Source: Pristimantibacillus sp052113225 (GTDB lineage Bacteria; Bacillota; Bacilli; Paenibacillales; Paenibacillaceae). Taken from it: 64,000 bases of DNA. The notes beneath the pieces were generated by a model. The model was given only the letters and a program-made list of their open reading frames with translations. It searched no databases and was not told where the DNA came from. This document shows positions 8,681 through 17,825 of this stretch, one piece after another. The stretch covers positions 372,001 through 436,000 of the forward strand of contig NZ_JBFRCT010000004.1 of assembly GCF_052113225.1 (NCBI RefSeq). Direction: 5' to 3'. The translations under genes were made by a program, and so were the position numbers. The stretch's first letter is position 1; every line of letters starts with the position of its first letter.

Positions 8681-10060
8681 TTACAATTGGGGCAGTGTCA
8701 CCGTAAACCAGGTGCCTTGACCAAGTGAACTGCCTGCCTCGATTTTGCCTTCATGCAGCTGTACAACCTTTTTGACGATGGCCAGTCCCAATCCTGTCCG
8801 GCCTGAAGCACGCTCGCGGGCGCGGTCGACGCGGTAGAACCGGTCAAACAGAAACGGCAGATGCTCGGCAGGAATACCCTCACCTGTATCCGCTACAACA
8901 ATGATGATTTGGGATTGCATCTGTTCCGCCCGAACTTCAATACTTCGCCCTGGCGGAATATGGTTTACCGCATTGCCAATCAGATTCATCCACACCTGCT
9001 GCAGCAGCACCTCATCTCCGTAAAGAGTGATGGACTCGGGAATGGACAGCTTAAGCAGCAGCTCCTTCTCCTCGAGCTGCCACTGCATAACCTGTGCAGC
9101 TTGGCGAATGTGTTTGTACAAGGGGAAGTGCTTCTTGTTTAACGCCTCCTCCCCTTGTTCCAACGAAGAAAGCATTAGCAGCTGCTTACTGAGTACAGAG
9201 AGGTGCCGGCTTTCAGCTTCAATAATAGAGGCGTAATGCTTACGCTCCTCCTTCGGAAGCTCTTGCTCTGCTAATACGTTGGCAAACCCTTGGATAGAGG
9301 TAAGCGGTGATTGAATTTCATGCGAGACATTCGAGACAAACTGCTGACGTGACTGATCAACCCGCTCGAGCTCCTTACTCATTGTCATGAAATGCTCGGC
9401 AAGCTGTCCGATTTCATCACGTCTTCTTTTTGGCAGGCGAAGATTGTAATTCCCTTGTGCGATCCGTTTGGTGGCCTCCGTCAGTCGTGTAATGGGCTTG
9501 ACCAAATAACGTGTACTGATTATAAAAAATAAAACGCTGATGATTACCGTCAACAACCCAATCAGAGCAAAGAAAGTTCGAAGCTCGCCGAACTGCAGCA
9601 GAACGTCAGGGCGCATAAACAAGGCATATTTCTTATCGGGTGATTGTACGAGCACGCCAACGGTGTTGCTTAACCGATTTTCGAAAAATCCGGTTATGAA
9701 CGGCTTATTCGGAAACTGTGCTACGCCGTGGTATACTCCTCCAGCAAGAACAGCTGCAACAGCCTGATTGTCCAAGTCATGCTCACGAAAGCTCCGGCCG
9801 TAATCATGTGATTCTCCCTGCCCGTCCGTCACATAAATCTCATAGCCAAGAGTTGCTGCATTGCGCAAATAACGATCCATACCGGCAGGCTCCGCCTCAA
9901 TGAAATCCTTCATTTGCTCAGCAATACTAACCAGCTTGTCATCGTTATAAGGCTTAAGCTTTATATGATAATAATAGTTAGAGACCAGAAACCCGAGTAT
10001 ACTGCTGACAAGAATAACCGCTAATGTCATGAAAAAGACCCTAAAGTACAATGACTTCAT
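8681..10060 (-). CDS. hssS: Haem sensor histidine kinase HssS
   Basis: Membrane kinase that senses haem stress and phosphorylates HssR. 459 residues: TM1 (about 10-28), an extracytoplasmic sensor of about 130 residues containing YHG, TGFFENR, NTVGV and FMRPD motifs that match HssS, TM2 (about 165-185), HAMP domain, phospho-acceptor His in NVSHEIQSPL, and ATP-binding boxes NLIGNAVNHIP, DTGEGIP and GRTGLGLAIVKK. The ATG overlaps the hssR stop by four bases. Confidence 0.9.
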   Translation of the reverse strand: MKSLYFRVFFMTLAVILVSSILGFLVSNYYYHIKLKPYNDDKLVSIAEQMKDFIEAEPAGMDRYLRNAATLGYEIYVTDGQGESHDYGRSFREHDLDNQAVAAVLAGGVYHGVAQFPNKPFITGFFENRLSNTVGVLVQSPDKKYALFMRPDVLLQFGELRTFFALIGLLTVIISVLFFIISTRYLVKPITRLTEATKRIAQGNYNLRLPKRRRDEIGQLAEHFMTMSKELERVDQSRQQFVSNVSHEIQSPLTSIQGFANVLAEQELPKEERKHYASIIEAESRHLSVLSKQLLMLSSLEQGEEALNKKHFPLYKHIRQAAQVMQWQLEEKELLLKLSIPESITLYGDEVLLQQVWMNLIGNAVNHIPPGRSIEVRAEQMQSQIIIVVADTGEGIPAEHLPFLFDRFYRVDRARERASGRTGLGLAIVKKVVQLHEGKIEAGSSLGQGTWFTVTLPQL

Positions 10061-10737
10061 TTGCCTCTCACCTCTACCTTGTAGCCAATTCCCCGTACCG
10101 TCTGTATCGTAAAATCATCAGCATAATCGGCAAAACGCTGGCGGAGTCGCTTGATGTGAACATCTACGGTCCGATCATCTCCCTCGAAATCCGCCCCCCA
10201 TACAAGACGAATCAGCTCGTCACGGGAGAAGAGGCGGCCCGGATACTGAGCAAGCTGGGCGAGAAGCTCAAATTCCTTCATCGGCAGCAATAGTACCGAT
10301 TTTCCATCAGTAACTTCTACGTTTATACGGTCAATCGTAATGCTATTCATTCGGATGATGTCATTGGATACCTTTTTATAACGGCGAAACAGCGCCTTGA
10401 CCCGATAGAGCAGCTCCTCTGGCTCGAAGGGCTTGGTCACGTAATCATCCGTCCCTTTTAGATAGCCTTGCTCTTTATCAATTAGTTGATCCTTGGCCGT
10501 GAGTATAATGATCGGAATATCGAAGTGCTCCCGAATATATTCGCAAAGCTCAAACCCGTCCAGATGCGGCATCATGATATCAATAATGGCCAGATTGATC
10601 GGCGCGCGTGTCATCACCTCTATCGCTTCAGCCCCGTCGCGCGCTTCATGCACCTGATAACCTTCACGGGTCATAACGAAACGGACAAGCGCTCTGATAT
10701 TGGGATCATCGTCAGCCAGGAGCAGGTGATTCATCAT
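10057..10737 (-). CDS. hssR: Haem response regulator HssR
   Basis: OmpR-family response regulator that activates hrtAB. 226 residues: receiver domain with acidic DDD at 9-11, phospho-acceptor Asp53 (IIDIMMPHLDG) and Lys in TKPFE, then a winged-helix domain ending in DDRTVDVHIKRLRQRF and TVRGIGYKVE. The receiver and the GTDDYVTKPFE tract resemble HssR. AGGAGG lies 5 bases before the first ATG. Co-directional with hssS, hrtB and hrtA, unlike the divergent staphylococcal layout. Confidence 0.9.
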   Translation of the reverse strand: MMNHLLLADDDPNIRALVRFVMTREGYQVHEARDGAEAIEVMTRAPINLAIIDIMMPHLDGFELCEYIREHFDIPIIILTAKDQLIDKEQGYLKGTDDYVTKPFEPEELLYRVKALFRRYKKVSNDIIRMNSITIDRINVEVTDGKSVLLLPMKEFELLAQLAQYPGRLFSRDELIRLVWGADFEGDDRTVDVHIKRLRQRFADYADDFTIQTVRGIGYKVEVRGK

Positions 10738-10802
10738 AGTAACCTCCTGTCTATTTCCAGTACTTTTTCGTTGCTAGCATAGCACATTACCCAACAAACA
10801 AA

Positions 10803-10849
10803 AACAAGGCCCAGGATCGCAGTACGATTCCCTAGGCCTTGCTCTTTCC
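10803..10849 (-). terminator. Terminator of the flavoprotein/ferredoxin operon
   Basis: CAAGGCC pairs with GGCCTTG and an inner stem AGGATCG / CGATTCC extends it. On the minus strand the T-rich tract TTGTTTTTGTTTG follows. It closes the long operon whose last stop codon is at 10865 and separates it from hssR. Confidence 0.85.
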
Positions 10850-10864
10850 GTCTATCCCTTTCAT

Positions 10865-11245
10865 TTAGCTACCGCCACGCAACACTTCCGATACACCTTG
10901 CGGACGGACAGTCCGAGGGGGCAGGATTCGGTCAATGAACGACGTCGTATCAATCGCCGCGATCTTCGTACGACCTGGTCCCCACCCGATAATCGCACGC
11001 CAGCTGCCCAGTACACCTTTGTCCGCGAGCTCCTGCTCGTTGACTTCTACCGTCTGCTCGGCATACGGAGAGACATAAAGTGCATCTGCCGGGCAATAAA
11101 CTTCGCAGATGAAGCAGGTCTGGCAATCACTTTGCCGGGCAATGACAGGCACGCCGTCTTCGCCTTTATCAAATACGTTAGTCGGGCATACCTTGACGCA
11201 AATATTGCAGGATATGCACCGCTCCTCACTTACTAACTCAATCAT
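10865..11245 (-). CDS. Dicluster 4Fe-4S ferredoxin, copy 1 (AprB-like)
   Basis: Electron-transfer partner of the flavoprotein encoded just upstream. Two complete 4Fe-4S motifs are visible: CISCNICVKVCP (about 10-21) and CQTCFICEVYCP (about 41-52), each Cx2Cx2Cx3CP. 126 residues, with a C-terminal extension the second copy lacks. Its ATG overlaps the flavoprotein stop by four bases, implying equal synthesis. About 60% identical by eye to the copy at 14883-15215. Physiological donor and acceptor unknown. Confidence 0.88.
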   Translation of the reverse strand: MIELVSEERCISCNICVKVCPTNVFDKGEDGVPVIARQSDCQTCFICEVYCPADALYVSPYAEQTVEVNEQELADKGVLGSWRAIIGWGPGRTKIAAIDTTSFIDRILPPRTVRPQGVSEVLRGGS

Positions 11246-12867
11246 CCCGCCTGCACCCCCTCGACTGCTGCCGTTAAGGCAGCAGGTAATTCCGGCACCT
11301 GTTCTGTTTGGACACGGATCTCCTCAAGCCCGGATACGAGCAGCCGATGCTGCTGCGTTTCATCCTGTCCAGGATATTCCACCAGCCCGTGCAGACCTCC
11401 GCTTCGGGTTTCCTTCCGGGATAAAGCTGCTGTGTACATCCAACGGGCAGTTGCGGCCATTGCCGCCGTCTCTCGTGCACGGACCTGTTCCCGCACGTTC
11501 TGAGGGGTTTGACTGTTCACTCGATTCCATACGTCATCGAGACGATGTAATGCCTGCTTCAGCCCCCGCTCTGTACGAAAATAATTAATGGTGAGCGGCA
11601 GCACCTGATCTTGAATCTCCTTAATTAACTCCTGCGAAGGGACGGCATTCTCACCCGAAGTAGCAGCAGCACCAAGCCCATATCGCCCGGCCGGCTTCAA
11701 ATCACGTACCGCAGCGCTTTGGCTATGGGATAAAGCATGAGCAGCCGCACCTTTGCCCGCCCAAGTTCCAGAGCAGATCGCCCACGAAGCGTTAAACGCA
11801 CCTCCTCCGGATGCCGAACCGGTAATCCGCTCACGTGTCGCTGCATCGCCTGCCGCGAACAATCCGCCAACAGTTGTGCTGCAGTCATCGCCTACAATTC
11901 GAATGCCCCCTGTACCGCGGACTGTTCCTTCATATCGAAGCGTCAGAGGGAAAGGTTCGGTGAACACGTCGATACCCGCCCGGTCATACGGTAGGAAGAA
12001 AATCGCATGGGATTTTCTTAGGAAAGCCTGCTTCTCTGGGGTATCTGCCTTATTCATAATGGCGTAGACTGGTCCCTTCAGGAGGGCCTCTGCCAGAAAA
12101 TCTCCCTGCCGACCGCCGACAATTTCATTACCGTCGCTATCATAATAAGTTGCCCAACCAAGCAGTCTGGAGCGCGTATTTGATCCAAATGCTGGAGACG
12201 GTGCATATTTGCGGGTAAACTCCATTCCCGACAACTCGACGCCAAGCTCACCTGCCATCAGGTAACCGTCACCTGTCAACACATTGCAGCCAAGCCCGTT
12301 GCTCAAAAATGCACAGCCGCCCGTTGCGATCACAACGGCATTGGCGCGCACCTCCCATGTCTGGTCTTCCTGACGGGATACGCCGCGGGCACCGCCTACA
12401 CCAAACTCATCGACTAGTAACTCTAGAGCTGGTGATTGGTCGAGAACTTTCACTCCAGCTCGCTTTACGACCTTACGCATAATCGCCATATATTCCGGAC
12501 CATGCAGATGGTCACGCATTGGCGTTCCATTCTCATCGCGCACGAAAGGATAGCCCCACTTCTCAATCAGCTCCATGTTCGTATAGACCTGATCGAGCAC
12601 CCGATGAATCCATGCCGGTTCAGCCAGATAGCCGCCTTGCTTCATCCTGCTTGCAACAGCTTGCTCTCTCATTTCCTTGTCCGGAGGCAAATAAAGCAGA
12701 TTTGTTCCACCCGGTGCGGTTGCACCACTGCTGCCAAGGTACCCCTTGTCTACCAGCACAACCTTTGCCCCATTTGTTGCGGCGCTCCACGCCGCCCAAG
12801 CACCCGCGGGGCCTCCGCCAATGACCAATACATCAGCCGTCAGCTGACGTTCTGCTGAATCACTCAT
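11242..12867 (-). CDS. FAD-dependent oxidoreductase of the fumarate reductase/AprA superfamily, copy 1
   Basis: 541 residues with an N-terminal Rossmann FAD motif (VLVIGGGPAGAWAA), ATGG motif (VIATGGCAFL) and the second FAD-contact block RGTGGIRI...GLFAAGDAATRE. The Ser-His-Thr FAD-attachment site of succinate dehydrogenase is absent (SGATAPGGTNLL instead), so FAD is probably non-covalent as in AprA. Pairing with a small dicluster ferredoxin recalls adenylylsulfate reductase, but at 541 residues it is shorter than typical AprA. The frame opens at 12921; AAGGAGG six bases before the ATG at 12867 sets the start. Reaction not known. Confidence 0.82.
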   Translation of the reverse strand: MSDSAERQLTADVLVIGGGPAGAWAAWSAATNGAKVVLVDKGYLGSSGATAPGGTNLLYLPPDKEMREQAVASRMKQGGYLAEPAWIHRVLDQVYTNMELIEKWGYPFVRDENGTPMRDHLHGPEYMAIMRKVVKRAGVKVLDQSPALELLVDEFGVGGARGVSRQEDQTWEVRANAVVIATGGCAFLSNGLGCNVLTGDGYLMAGELGVELSGMEFTRKYAPSPAFGSNTRSRLLGWATYYDSDGNEIVGGRQGDFLAEALLKGPVYAIMNKADTPEKQAFLRKSHAIFFLPYDRAGIDVFTEPFPLTLRYEGTVRGTGGIRIVGDDCSTTVGGLFAAGDAATRERITGSASGGGAFNASWAICSGTWAGKGAAAHALSHSQSAAVRDLKPAGRYGLGAAATSGENAVPSQELIKEIQDQVLPLTINYFRTERGLKQALHRLDDVWNRVNSQTPQNVREQVRARETAAMAATARWMYTAALSRKETRSGGLHGLVEYPGQDETQQHRLLVSGLEEIRVQTEQVPELPAALTAAVEGVQAG

Positions 12868-12902
12868 TCTTGTCCTCCTTCTTGGCTTATCCACATCAAA
12901 GA

Positions 12903-12930
12903 GGCACTTGAATCGCTTCAAGCGCCTTTT
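12903..12930 (+). other. Intra-operon hairpin between hydrolase and flavoprotein genes
   Basis: GGCACTTGAA pairs with TTCAAGCGCC. A run of six T follows on the plus strand, where no gene is read; on the minus strand, the direction of the operon, the downstream tract is only weakly T-rich. It may act as an mRNA processing or stability element between genes, or stop antisense transcription. Confidence 0.45.
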
Positions 12931-12933
12931 TTC

Positions 12934-13734
12934 TTAATCCAATTGCTTCTTGAAAAAGTCGATTGTCGCCTGCAAGGCGACTTGCAGCTGCTGAGTTGCC
13001 CCTTCGTATGGATGTACTGCATTAAAGGTATGGTCCGCTCCTTGCACAAGCACATATTGCTGATGGGGTGCCTCTTCCCGGAAGTAGCGAAGCTGCGCAA
13101 GCAGCGGCTCGCGGTCTTGATCCCCCTGCACAATAAGGGCGGGAATCCGCAGGCCGGTGAATGCATCACGAACATTAAAACGCTTTTCATTCCGCTTCCA
13201 ATCCTCCTGAACGACTTGCTCTAACAGAGACAGTTCCGATTCGCCTTCCTGCGGCTGGCGGGAAGGCGGAGGACCGCCATTCCATACAGCCAGCGCACTC
13301 ACCTGCTCAGCATGTTCACCCGCTGTCACAATACTGCTTCCGCCAGCTCTGCTGTGGCCAAGCAACCCAATTCGCGCTTTATCCGCCGCATAAGGAAGCG
13401 GCAAATCGCCGCCCTGCAGAGCTTCAAGAATTAAATCCAAATCATCCAACTCTTGAGAGAAGGTAGATGCTGCTGCAACAGCTCCTTCTTCCAAGTCGTC
13501 TTCCTTAGCGGAAACACGAGAGAAATTATAGCTGACCGTATAAAAGCCTTCTTCGGCCAAACGACTTGTAACCTCCGGCCAAAACGCCCAATCCTTGTGT
13601 CCTCTAAAGCCATGGCTGACAATAATGGCCGGGTGAGGCAAACCATCATCCAACACTTTTACCTCTCCTTGCAAACGGCTCCCCTTGCTTGATACTAATG
13701 TGAATGACTCTATGGTCAGCGTATGATTCCCCAT
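12934..13734 (-). CDS. Alpha/beta hydrolase
   Basis: Cytoplasmic esterase or lactonase-like enzyme; substrate unknown. 266 residues with oxyanion region VSHGFRGHKDWAF, nucleophile elbow GHSRAGG (Ser near 130), a candidate acid in QGDQDREPL and the catalytic His in GADHTFNAVHP. The family resembles dienelactone hydrolases. It sits between the binding-protein gene and flavoprotein copy 1 in the same direction with short gaps, so it is presumably part of the same pathway. Confidence 0.8.
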   Translation of the reverse strand: MGNHTLTIESFTLVSSKGSRLQGEVKVLDDGLPHPAIIVSHGFRGHKDWAFWPEVTSRLAEEGFYTVSYNFSRVSAKEDDLEEGAVAAASTFSQELDDLDLILEALQGGDLPLPYAADKARIGLLGHSRAGGSSIVTAGEHAEQVSALAVWNGGPPPSRQPQEGESELSLLEQVVQEDWKRNEKRFNVRDAFTGLRIPALIVQGDQDREPLLAQLRYFREEAPHQQYVLVQGADHTFNAVHPYEGATQQLQVALQATIDFFKKQLD

Positions 13735-13764
13735 GCTTATCCCTCTCCTTCGTCCCCTTACGAG

Positions 13765-14835
13765 TTACTTCACTTCCCAATCCTCGATCTTGTAATCCTT
13801 CTTCGCCAGACCTTCCTCAACGAGGAAGTCCTTCGTGCCGGTAATTCGCGTAATACCATCTGTCGGGAATGGCTCTACGGTAATATCACTGATTGGGCTT
13901 ACCTTCTTTGCCAGATCCACCGTTGTTTTATTCAGATCAGCAATAAATTGGTAGTACTCCTCTTCATGCTGTTTTAAATCCTCAAGCGCTTTTTGACGAG
14001 CTTCGTTCCATACCTTCGGGAAGTCAGGGAACTTCTCCAGATAGCTTTCCGATACAACGGTCACACCTGTTCCATGCAGCTCAGGATGCTTGGTTGAATC
14101 ATCGATCAGCGTATACCCTTGTGCCAGCAGCTTTTGAGCTGTGTAGCCCGTATTTGTCATAGCATCCACGTCGCCTTTAGCCAGTGCGGCCTGTGCATCA
14201 GGAATAAGCATATGCACCAGCTTGTAATCTGTAATGCCCGCCTGCTTAAGCAGACCAACAACGTAACGGTGCATATAGGAGCCTTTTTGAATCGCAATCG
14301 TTTTGCCTTTCAGCTCTTCTATCGTCTTAGGACCATTAGGTCCGGAAATTAAGTAACCGACATTGGTAATGTTCGTTTGATTGATCAGTCTTGTTTTTGC
14401 ACCAGATCCATGCGCAATTATCGCAGGAGTATCACCCAACCCGCCAAAATCAAGCCGTCCGCTGATGAGCGATTCCGTCTGGTCTGGGCCGTTCGGGAAG
14501 CCCGTCAGCTTTACTTCTTCAATGCCATACTTTTTCAATTCCTCTTGAATGATGCCTTTGTAAAAGCCCCAGCCTTCCGCTCCGCCGGGAAGATTCTTAT
14601 CATTGCTTCCAATGTAGCCGTAGTTCAGCACAGACGGGACTTTACTGTTCGTATCCGCTGCTGCTGCTGTCTCCGTGCCTGTTGAAGCACTCGCATTCTT
14701 ATCCTTCGAATTCGAATTCGAGTTACCATTAGCTCCGCAAGCCTGCAGCCATGCTGTAGCCAGAATCAGCATCGCCATTAAGGCGAGCCTGATCGGCCCA
14801 CGCAATCCTCTTTGATTTTCTCTACTCTTCTTCAT
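13765..14835 (-). CDS. ABC transporter substrate-binding lipoprotein, SsuA/TauA family
   Basis: Captures a small anion, probably a sulfonate-like compound, outside the membrane. 356 residues: basic N-terminus, hydrophobic segment and lipobox LQAC (Cys near 33), an Asn/Ser/Thr-rich linker, then a periplasmic-binding type II fold with family motifs YIGSNDKNLPGGAEGWGFYKG, DFGGLGDTPAII and KGKTIAIQKGSYMHRYVVGLL. Belongs to the nitrate/sulfonate/taurine class. Unusually placed in the middle of the operon, separated from its permeases by the copy 2 redox pair. Confidence 0.88.
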   Translation of the reverse strand: MKKSRENQRGLRGPIRLALMAMLILATAWLQACGANGNSNSNSKDKNASASTGTETAAAADTNSKVPSVLNYGYIGSNDKNLPGGAEGWGFYKGIIQEELKKYGIEEVKLTGFPNGPDQTESLISGRLDFGGLGDTPAIIAHGSGAKTRLINQTNITNVGYLISGPNGPKTIEELKGKTIAIQKGSYMHRYVVGLLKQAGITDYKLVHMLIPDAQAALAKGDVDAMTNTGYTAQKLLAQGYTLIDDSTKHPELHGTGVTVVSESYLEKFPDFPKVWNEARQKALEDLKQHEEEYYQFIADLNKTTVDLAKKVSPISDITVEPFPTDGITRITGTKDFLVEEGLAKKDYKIEDWEVK

Positions 14836-14882
14836 AAAACAGACCCCTCTCAGTGGTTAAATGATCAAATTACATTAAATGA

Positions 14883-15215
14883 TTAGAACCTTGCGAACAG
14901 CGACAGCCGGTACATGTAATCATGCGAAGCTACAGGCTTTCTGCCTTTGCCCCAGCCGACCTTCTCTCGGTAGCCGCCAAGCAGACCTTGCTGCTCAGCC
15001 TCCTGCTCCGAAATACCGATCACCTGCTCCGAATCCGGTGCCACATACAGCGCATCAACCGGGCAATACAGCTCACACATGAAGCAGGTTTGGCAATCGT
15101 CTTGTCTGGCGATGACGGGAATGCCATCCTCCCCGCGGTCAAATACGTTCGTTGGGCATACGGATACGCATTGGTTACAGGAGACGCACCGGGACTCGCT
15201 TACTACCTCAATCAT
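14883..15215 (-). CDS. Dicluster 4Fe-4S ferredoxin, copy 2 (AprB-like)
   Basis: 110 residues with CVSCNQCVSVCP and CQTCFMCELYCP cluster motifs and the same spacing and flanking residues (PTNVFD.GEDG.PVIARQ) as copy 1. Four-base ATGA overlap with the stop of the flavoprotein encoded immediately upstream, exactly as in copy 1, so the pair was duplicated as a unit. Probably shuttles electrons to or from that flavoprotein. Confidence 0.88.
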   Translation of the reverse strand: MIEVVSESRCVSCNQCVSVCPTNVFDRGEDGIPVIARQDDCQTCFMCELYCPVDALYVAPDSEQVIGISEQEAEQQGLLGGYREKVGWGKGRKPVASHDYMYRLSLFARF

Positions 15216-16828
15216 GGTGCGATAACCTCCTTCACTGCAGGAGTTTCATTGACGGCTTCCGGCTTCACCCATACCTGATCAAGCCCTCCGCTGATCAGAC
15301 GATAATGCTGCCCCGCATCCAATGTCGGGAAATCTTCACGCTTGTGCATGCCGCGTGTCTCCTTCCGGGCAAGTGCAGAATTGTACATCCATCTTGCCGT
15401 AGCGGTCATCGCAGCAGCTTCGCGTGCTTTTACCCCCTTAGCCGAGCGCTCCACCACCTGATTCCGCTGGTCATTCCACAGCCCATCAAGCCGCTCGAGC
15501 GAGCCTTTCAGCCCTTGCTCCGTACGGAACAGATTGCGATCATACGGCGTAACCTCATCCTGCACCGCACGGACTATTTCCTCCGTCTTGCCAGAAGACG
15601 AGGCTGCAGTATTCGTAATGACTGAAGTGGAAGCACTACGAAGATTGCGGTCAGTTGCATGGTCTCCTGCTTTTTTCGCATAAGCGGCAGCGCCTTCCCC
15701 AGCGAATGAGCCAGAGGACATCGCCCAAGCCGCGTTATGACTGCCGCCCCCAGTGAACCCGCCGCAGATCAGCTCACGTGTAGCTGCATCACCGGCTGCA
15801 TATAAGCCAGGCACCGATGTAGCACAGGTCTCATCTGTAATGCGGATACCGCCTGTTCCGCGAACAGTCCCTTCAAGCCTAAGCGTTACCGGGAACAAAT
15901 CCGTAAACGGATCAATTCCGCGGCGGTCGAACGGCAGGAAGAAATTCGTTTGGTTCACCCGCAGCAGCGGTTTAATTTCCTCCGGAGCAAGATCCAGCTT
16001 CGCATACACCTGCCTCCCCTCCTGAAGCTTACGGGCAATGATAGAGCGGCCGCGTTTCGAACCTGCGCCTTCCACCGGCGTACCATCCTCGTAATAAAAT
16101 GAAGCGTAGGAATAATAAGCCGTCTTCGTAACGGAAGAGAAGGTCGGGCTGATTGCGTAAGCGTTCGAAAACTCCATGCCCGACAGCTCAGCGCCTGTCT
16201 CAGCTGCGAGCAAATATCCATCACCAGTCAAGACATTGCAGCCAAGTGCCCTGCTGAGGAATGCACATCCACCCGTAGCGATTACAACGGCACCAGCATG
16301 TACCGTCCATGCATCTCCGGTTTGTGTTTGTACGCCAGACGCGCCGCCAACGCCGTATTGATCCACAAGCAGTTCAAGGACAGGGCTGTGATCCAAAATT
16401 TTTACGCCTGCTTTCTGTACCAGTCTTCGCATTAACCGCATATATTCAGGCCCCTGCAGCCCTCTCTTATGCAGATTTCCGTCATCATCCTTCGGAAACG
16501 GATATCCCGCATGGCCCAGACGGTTCATGTTCTCGTACGTACGGTCAAGCACTCTATCCATCCAGCGGTGCTCGGCTAGGCGGCCGCCCATTTCGTAACG
16601 ACTCGCCTTCGCCTCCTCACGCAGCCGATCTTCGGGTTTCACATACCAAACGCCGGTACCGGATGGAGCTGTTGCACCACTTGAGCCGCAATAGCCTTTG
16701 TCCGCCAGAATCACCTTCGCTCCTTGCGAAGCAGCTGTGATCGCTGCCCATGTTCCCGCTGGTCCACCACCGATAACAAGTACATCCGCTTGCAATTGAA
16801 TAGCACCACTTAATGATAAAATCGACAT
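15212..16828 (-). CDS. FAD-dependent oxidoreductase of the fumarate reductase/AprA superfamily, copy 2
   Basis: 538 residues and homologous along its length to copy 1: VLVIGGGPAGTWAA, SGATAPSGTGVWY, VIATGGCAFLSRALGCNVLTGDGY, RGTGGIRI and GLYAAGDAATRELICGG. The active-site region differs (TGTGVWYVKP versus GGTNLLYLPP), so the copies may act on different substrates. The frame is open to 16846; the ATG at 16828, with GAGGGGG about nine bases upstream, matches the start of copy 1 better. Couples with ferredoxin copy 2. Confidence 0.82.
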   Translation of the reverse strand: MSILSLSGAIQLQADVLVIGGGPAGTWAAITAASQGAKVILADKGYCGSSGATAPSGTGVWYVKPEDRLREEAKASRYEMGGRLAEHRWMDRVLDRTYENMNRLGHAGYPFPKDDDGNLHKRGLQGPEYMRLMRRLVQKAGVKILDHSPVLELLVDQYGVGGASGVQTQTGDAWTVHAGAVVIATGGCAFLSRALGCNVLTGDGYLLAAETGAELSGMEFSNAYAISPTFSSVTKTAYYSYASFYYEDGTPVEGAGSKRGRSIIARKLQEGRQVYAKLDLAPEEIKPLLRVNQTNFFLPFDRRGIDPFTDLFPVTLRLEGTVRGTGGIRITDETCATSVPGLYAAGDAATRELICGGFTGGGSHNAAWAMSSGSFAGEGAAAYAKKAGDHATDRNLRSASTSVITNTAASSSGKTEEIVRAVQDEVTPYDRNLFRTEQGLKGSLERLDGLWNDQRNQVVERSAKGVKAREAAAMTATARWMYNSALARKETRGMHKREDFPTLDAGQHYRLISGGLDQVWVKPEAVNETPAVKEVIAP

Positions 16829-16909
16829 TTTCCTATTCCCCCTCATTAAATAATTAATTGAATATTTCGACTATTATAGAGCTTGCAGGGCGAGGACAGC
16901 TTTAAGTCG

Positions 16910-17809
16910 TTAACCTTTATAGCTGTCCCGCCAGTTCAGCCATCTGCTCTCAAAACCTTTCATGAAAGAATCGATAAGCTTGCCAATAACGGCAAATATA
17001 ATTATGCCAACGAATATAATAGAGGTTTCCGAATTCTGCTTCGCCTCATTGATGAGGAAGCCAATACCTGAACGGGAGCCGATCAACTCCGCTACAACAA
17101 GCCCAATCCAGGACACGGCAAGCGAGATGCGCATACCAATCAGAATATCAGGAAGCGATGCCGGAATAATAAGTTTAATCAATCGCTTCAGTGGGCTGAA
17201 GCCTAGTATACTTGCCACTTCAAACAGCTTATTGTCCACATTGCGGATCCCTAGAAACGTATTGATATACAACGGGAAGAAGGAACCGGTCACGATTATC
17301 GCTATTTTCGAGGTTTCTCCGAAACCGAACCAGAGGATAATAAGCGGTGCGATGGCAAGATGTGGAACTAGCCGAAGCGCTTGAATGCTTGGATCAAGCA
17401 AATATTGAGCTTTCCTGAACATTCCATTTAATAATCCGAGCAAAAGCCCTGCTGCTCCTCCGATCAGAAAGCCAAGACCGGCTCTGCCCATGCTGACCAG
17501 CAGATGATGCAGCAAATTTCCCGATGTCACAAGTGTCCAGAAAGCCTGCAGAATGGAACCCGGCGATGGCATGAACGTCGGGGAGATATATCCGGCCGAT
17601 GCTGCAATCTGCCATAAGATGAGGAGAATAACGGGAATAGCTGCACCAATCGCTATATCCTTCAGTACGACTGCAACAAGCTTCGATGGCCGCCATTTGT
17701 GCCTTGCCGCTCCGCTTCTAACCGCTCTCTCCTGTCCTGCTGGCCCCGTTCCATGATCAGCTTCTGTTGCCACTTGAGGCGGAACGATTGCTTCGATAGA
17801 ATTGCTCAT
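16910..17809 (-). CDS. ABC transporter permease, SsuC/TauC type (1)
   Basis: Inner-membrane channel subunit for the binding protein at 13765-14835. 299 residues: hydrophilic N-terminal tail of about 45 residues, then about six membrane helices; the cytoplasmic EAA loop is visible as EVASILGFSPLKRLIKLIIPASLPDILIG (conserved Glu-Ala/Val and Gly). AGGAGGG lies seven bases before the ATG. Homologous to the neighbouring permease, with shared FPLYINTFLGIRNVDNKLFEVA; the two could form a heterodimer or serve two importers. Confidence 0.9.
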   Translation of the reverse strand: MSNSIEAIVPPQVATEADHGTGPAGQERAVRSGAARHKWRPSKLVAVVLKDIAIGAAIPVILLILWQIAASAGYISPTFMPSPGSILQAFWTLVTSGNLLHHLLVSMGRAGLGFLIGGAAGLLLGLLNGMFRKAQYLLDPSIQALRLVPHLAIAPLIILWFGFGETSKIAIIVTGSFFPLYINTFLGIRNVDNKLFEVASILGFSPLKRLIKLIIPASLPDILIGMRISLAVSWIGLVVAELIGSRSGIGFLINEAKQNSETSIIFVGIIIFAVIGKLIDSFMKGFESRWLNWRDSYKG

Positions 17810-17825
17810 CTTTTATCCCTCCTGT

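Noticed and set aside
11242..12867. Calling the flavoprotein an adenylylsulfate reductase or succinate dehydrogenase outright
   Set aside because: No FAD-attachment His motif, no membrane anchor subunits, no sat/qmo genes and a shorter length; only superfamily membership is supported.
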